Part shown: positions 62,098-64,000 of the stretch, piece after piece
How positions within the stretch are numbered: position 1 is the stretch's first letter
How the letters are laid out: every line of letters starts with the position of its first letter
Origin: UBA5158 sp963692955
GTDB lineage: Bacteria; Pseudomonadota; Gammaproteobacteria; DSM-16500
DNA: 64,000 nucleotides
Assembly (NCBI GenBank): GCA_963692955.1
Contig: OY843587.1
Span: forward strand, 1,116,001-1,180,000
Direction of reading: 5' to 3'
Notes under the pieces: model-generated
What the model was told of the DNA's origin: nothing
Databases searched by the model: none
The model's input: only the letters and a program-made list of their open reading frames with translations
Translations under genes and position numbers: made by a program

Positions 62098-62767
62098 ATT
62101 TTTGTTTTTGATTGTTGTTGGGGGGGAGCGGTTGTACGCCGGGTTTTGCGGCTGCTGCTTTGGCGGCTTCGGCGGATTTAGTATTGGAGTGCATGAAGGC
62201 GGGTGGGTTGGCGTTGGCTGCGGGGGCTGGTTGGACGGGGGCAGCGGCACCATTTGGATTTGCTTTCTTATCAACAACCATTTTAGCGCATTTCATTATG
62301 GTTTCATTTAATTGGACGCATGATTGATAATTCTTGGTAGTAAGTTCTTTCTGACTATTAATTTGAGTTGTTCCTTGGATTATTGAGGGATTTAATATTT
62401 TTTTTAAATTATCATCAACCGTCGGTAATACTATAGAAGAAAATAGAGTTTTTAATTCTTTGAACTTTCTTAATGCTGGTAAAGTAGATTTAACAGCGTT
62501 GGTTACATCTAATTTTGTAACAAACTTCAAAACAACTTCTTGAGCCTCAAGCGTTTCTCTAATTAGAGAATTGACTTTAGCTAATTTATTAGAACACTCT
62601 GCATACTTTTCCAAACAGTCTAAGGCGATTGGATTAGTTGCAATTGCACTTAATTCAGCCGCAGCTTTCATTGAAGATGAAAGTTTCAATGCTGCATCTT
62701 CTGCATTTTTGTCAGCATCTATAACGACTACCTTTGTACCAGCCACATCATATGATCTTGAATTCAT
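62096..62767 (-). CDS. Hypothetical helical protein with Ala/Pro/Asn-rich tail
   Basis: A 223-residue protein. Residues 1-150 are helical, with five cysteines in the middle and near the end (IALDCLEKYAECSNKLAKVN, YQSCVQLNETIMKCAKMVVD). Residues about 160-223 are low-complexity (GAAAPVQPAPAANANPPAFM, AAKAAAAKPGVQPLPPNNNQ). There is no signal peptide and no family recognised. The tail in DNA is a G-rich stretch on the plus strand (62110-62260), GC-richer than its surroundings, which may have arisen by expansion. AGGAGA lies upstream of the start. Confidence 0.65.
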   Translation of the reverse strand: MNSRSYDVAGTKVVVIDADKNAEDAALKLSSSMKAAAELSAIATNPIALDCLEKYAECSNKLAKVNSLIRETLEAQEVVLKFVTKLDVTNAVKSTLPALRKFKELKTLFSSIVLPTVDDNLKKILNPSIIQGTTQINSQKELTTKNYQSCVQLNETIMKCAKMVVDKKANPNGAAAPVQPAPAANANPPAFMHSNTKSAEAAKAAAAKPGVQPLPPNNNQKQK

Positions 62768-62999
62768 TTTAATCTCTCCTAGAGATTTTAATTATGAATA
62801 GACATAACTATTATTATAACTCAGACAGATGGCGAATGGTTATAATTTGATCTTTTAGTTATCAAGAAATTTTTTCATGATAATTAAATTTATATATATA
62901 ACAAAAGGTTACAAATGCGTTGAAACTTGCAACCCCAAGTATAGTACAAACCAGCTATAATTATGTATAAGAATTGATTAAGTTCAAGCGGGGTACGCA

Positions 63000-64000
63000 G
63001 TGAGCGCTCGCATCGATCAAAACGATTCTTTTACGAAATTTCCAAAGCTAGATTCATACATGTCATTACTGGCATGGGTAAATATTTGTATTCAAAATCA
63101 AAAAATTTTAGAAACAAAATCCAATACTAACAAATCATTTGACCAGCAAAAAGAAATAAACAATTTAATGTTTCTCGAAGAGCTTATTTTAATTATTCAA
63201 GATGAAATCATTTTTAGGAATATTCAAAATTACTTCAGTGAAAAACTAAGAACCGATATACAAATATTAGAAGAAAAATTATCAGAAGAACAAAAAAATA
63301 AAAATATTCAGAATGAAAACTATAATCAGCAATTATTGATAAATCAACAAATCCTTCAGAGTCTACAAATTCAATATCAAAAAGCTCTAACGGAATTAAA
63401 TGCGGTAAGAGCTAAGCTAAATGAACAGCTTTATAATTTAAATAACAAGATTAATCTGTATCAAAGTGGAATTAATAAATTAAATAAGAGATTGAATGAT
63501 AATTTAAGTAGAGTAGTTTCTGATTATAATGCTCAAAATAATCTAAGAGACTTTAGAATTGAAGACAACATTGTTAAAATTAATTTCGATAATACATATA
63601 AATATATTATTAATGACGTAAATGATAAATATTCTAAAAATGAGAATTTTGATTTTAAAGAATTAGCCTTGGAAAGAATTAGAAAGACTCTCTATGAAAG
63701 CCTTGGAGCTAAGTTGACTTACTTAGATCAAAGAGGACTAGATGAGATTGAGAAGATTGCTCAAGATGAATATACCCGCTTTGAAAGTTTTTTGAATAAG
63801 CATGGAAGTGGTCAATCATTTTTCAGAGATTTTGAAAGCAGAAATAAGGCTGTAGTGAGATTAGATTCATTGGTGTTGCAACGTGATAATGTTACTAATT
63901 TGTTAAGACGTGCAACTGATGTTTCAACTAGTTTAGAAAATATTGGTAATGCAGCTCTAGAAGGGAATGATATAAAGAATACAACTGCAGTAGTTCAACG
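63000..64000 (+). CDS. Large coiled-coil protein, 3'-truncated by window edge
   Basis: From the GTG at 63000 (CGGGGT upstream; ATG 63060 is an alternative) the frame is open to the end of the window, 333 codons, so automated callers may miss it. It begins MSARIDQNDSFTKFPKLDSY. A long coiled coil spans about 70-180 (IQILEEKLSEEQKNKNIQNE, LTELNAVRAKLNEQLYNLNN), then a mixed region with FDNTYKYIINDVNDKYSKNE. Very AT-rich and Asn/Gln/Ile/Lys-rich codon use, unlike the housekeeping genes. No family recognised; this form is common in Legionellales effectors. Confidence 0.75.
   Translation, partial: MSARIDQNDSFTKFPKLDSYMSLLAWVNICIQNQKILETKSNTNKSFDQQKEINNLMFLEELILIIQDEIIFRNIQNYFSEKLRTDIQILEEKLSEEQKNKNIQNENYNQQLLINQQILQSLQIQYQKALTELNAVRAKLNEQLYNLNNKINLYQSGINKLNKRLNDNLSRVVSDYNAQNNLRDFRIEDNIVKINFDNTYKYIINDVNDKYSKNENFDFKELALERIRKTLYESLGAKLTYLDQRGLDEIEKIAQDEYTRFESFLNKHGSGQSFFRDFESRNKAVVRLDSLVLQRDNVTNLLRRATDVSTSLENIGNAALEGNDIKNTTAVVQ

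Noticed and set aside
62036..62327. Gly-rich plus-strand open frames
   Set aside because: They are the reverse of the Ala/Pro/Asn-rich tail of the minus-strand gene and cross the terminator.

Overview
The window looks like chromosome from an intracellular gammaproteobacterium of the Legionellales (Legionella, Coxiella or Berkiella-like). This is inferred from three things: conserved gammaproteobacterial housekeeping blocks (thrS-infC-rpmI-rplT-pheST-ihfA, gyrA-cmk-rpsA-lapAB), a small membrane protein of the CBU_0592 type, and many eukaryote-like or effector-like proteins (ankyrin, Sel1, Smr, RAP, coiled coil, possible mitochondrial presequences). Accessory stretches are AT-rich; housekeeping stretches are visibly richer in GC. 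Translation uses the standard code.

Layout. 1-9.4 kb: a 5'-truncated Sel1/RAP protein, an SRAP protein (yedK), an FeS photolyase-like protein, an ankyrin protein with an internally duplicated C-terminal module, and a two-gene unit (HAD phosphonatase-like protein plus small secreted protein). That unit is present once intact and once as decayed pseudogenes. 9.7-19.0 kb: a compact RiPP locus, the main find. It has an HTH-only LuxR regulator, two tiny paralogous precursor genes, a stem-loop, an MvdD-type ATP-grasp ligase, two duplicated exported HEAT-like proteins, a HlyD adaptor, a C39-peptidase ABC exporter and a second ABC protein. It reads as a graspetide (omega-ester/amide peptide) pathway coupled to an NHLM-type exporter. 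19.4-24.4 kb: an outer-membrane barrel and NlpC/P60-like enzyme pair, a pseudogene, and unknown or secreted proteins.

24.5-31.0 kb is bounded by a degenerate tRNA-Asn fragment and an intact tRNA-Asn in the same orientation. It holds paired membrane proteins, a RAYT transposase remnant, a Sel1-like protein, a LysR regulator, a start-less HicB remnant and an Smr-Sel1 fusion, so it may be an old integrated island. 31.1-44.8 kb is housekeeping: an aminotransferase, def-uvrB, tRNA-Val, thrS, infC (ATT start), rpmI, rplT, pheST, ihfA, tRNA-Pro and fadD. 45.0-52.4 kb is a second accessory block: a coiled-coil protein, two paralogous membrane proteins (the first with a frameshift at a slippery T6 tract), and two large paralogous ankyrin-like proteins. 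52.6-62.0 kb returns to housekeeping: a short RlmL, gyrA, cmk, rpsA with a palindromic leader, lapA, lapB and dusA. The window ends with an unknown P/A/N-rich protein and a coiled-coil gene that runs off the right edge.

REP-like imperfect palindromes (GTAGGTTGGGC...GCCCAAC type) are scattered through the accessory spacers, and one lies beside the RAYT remnant. No CRISPR array, rRNA or intact insertion sequence was seen.
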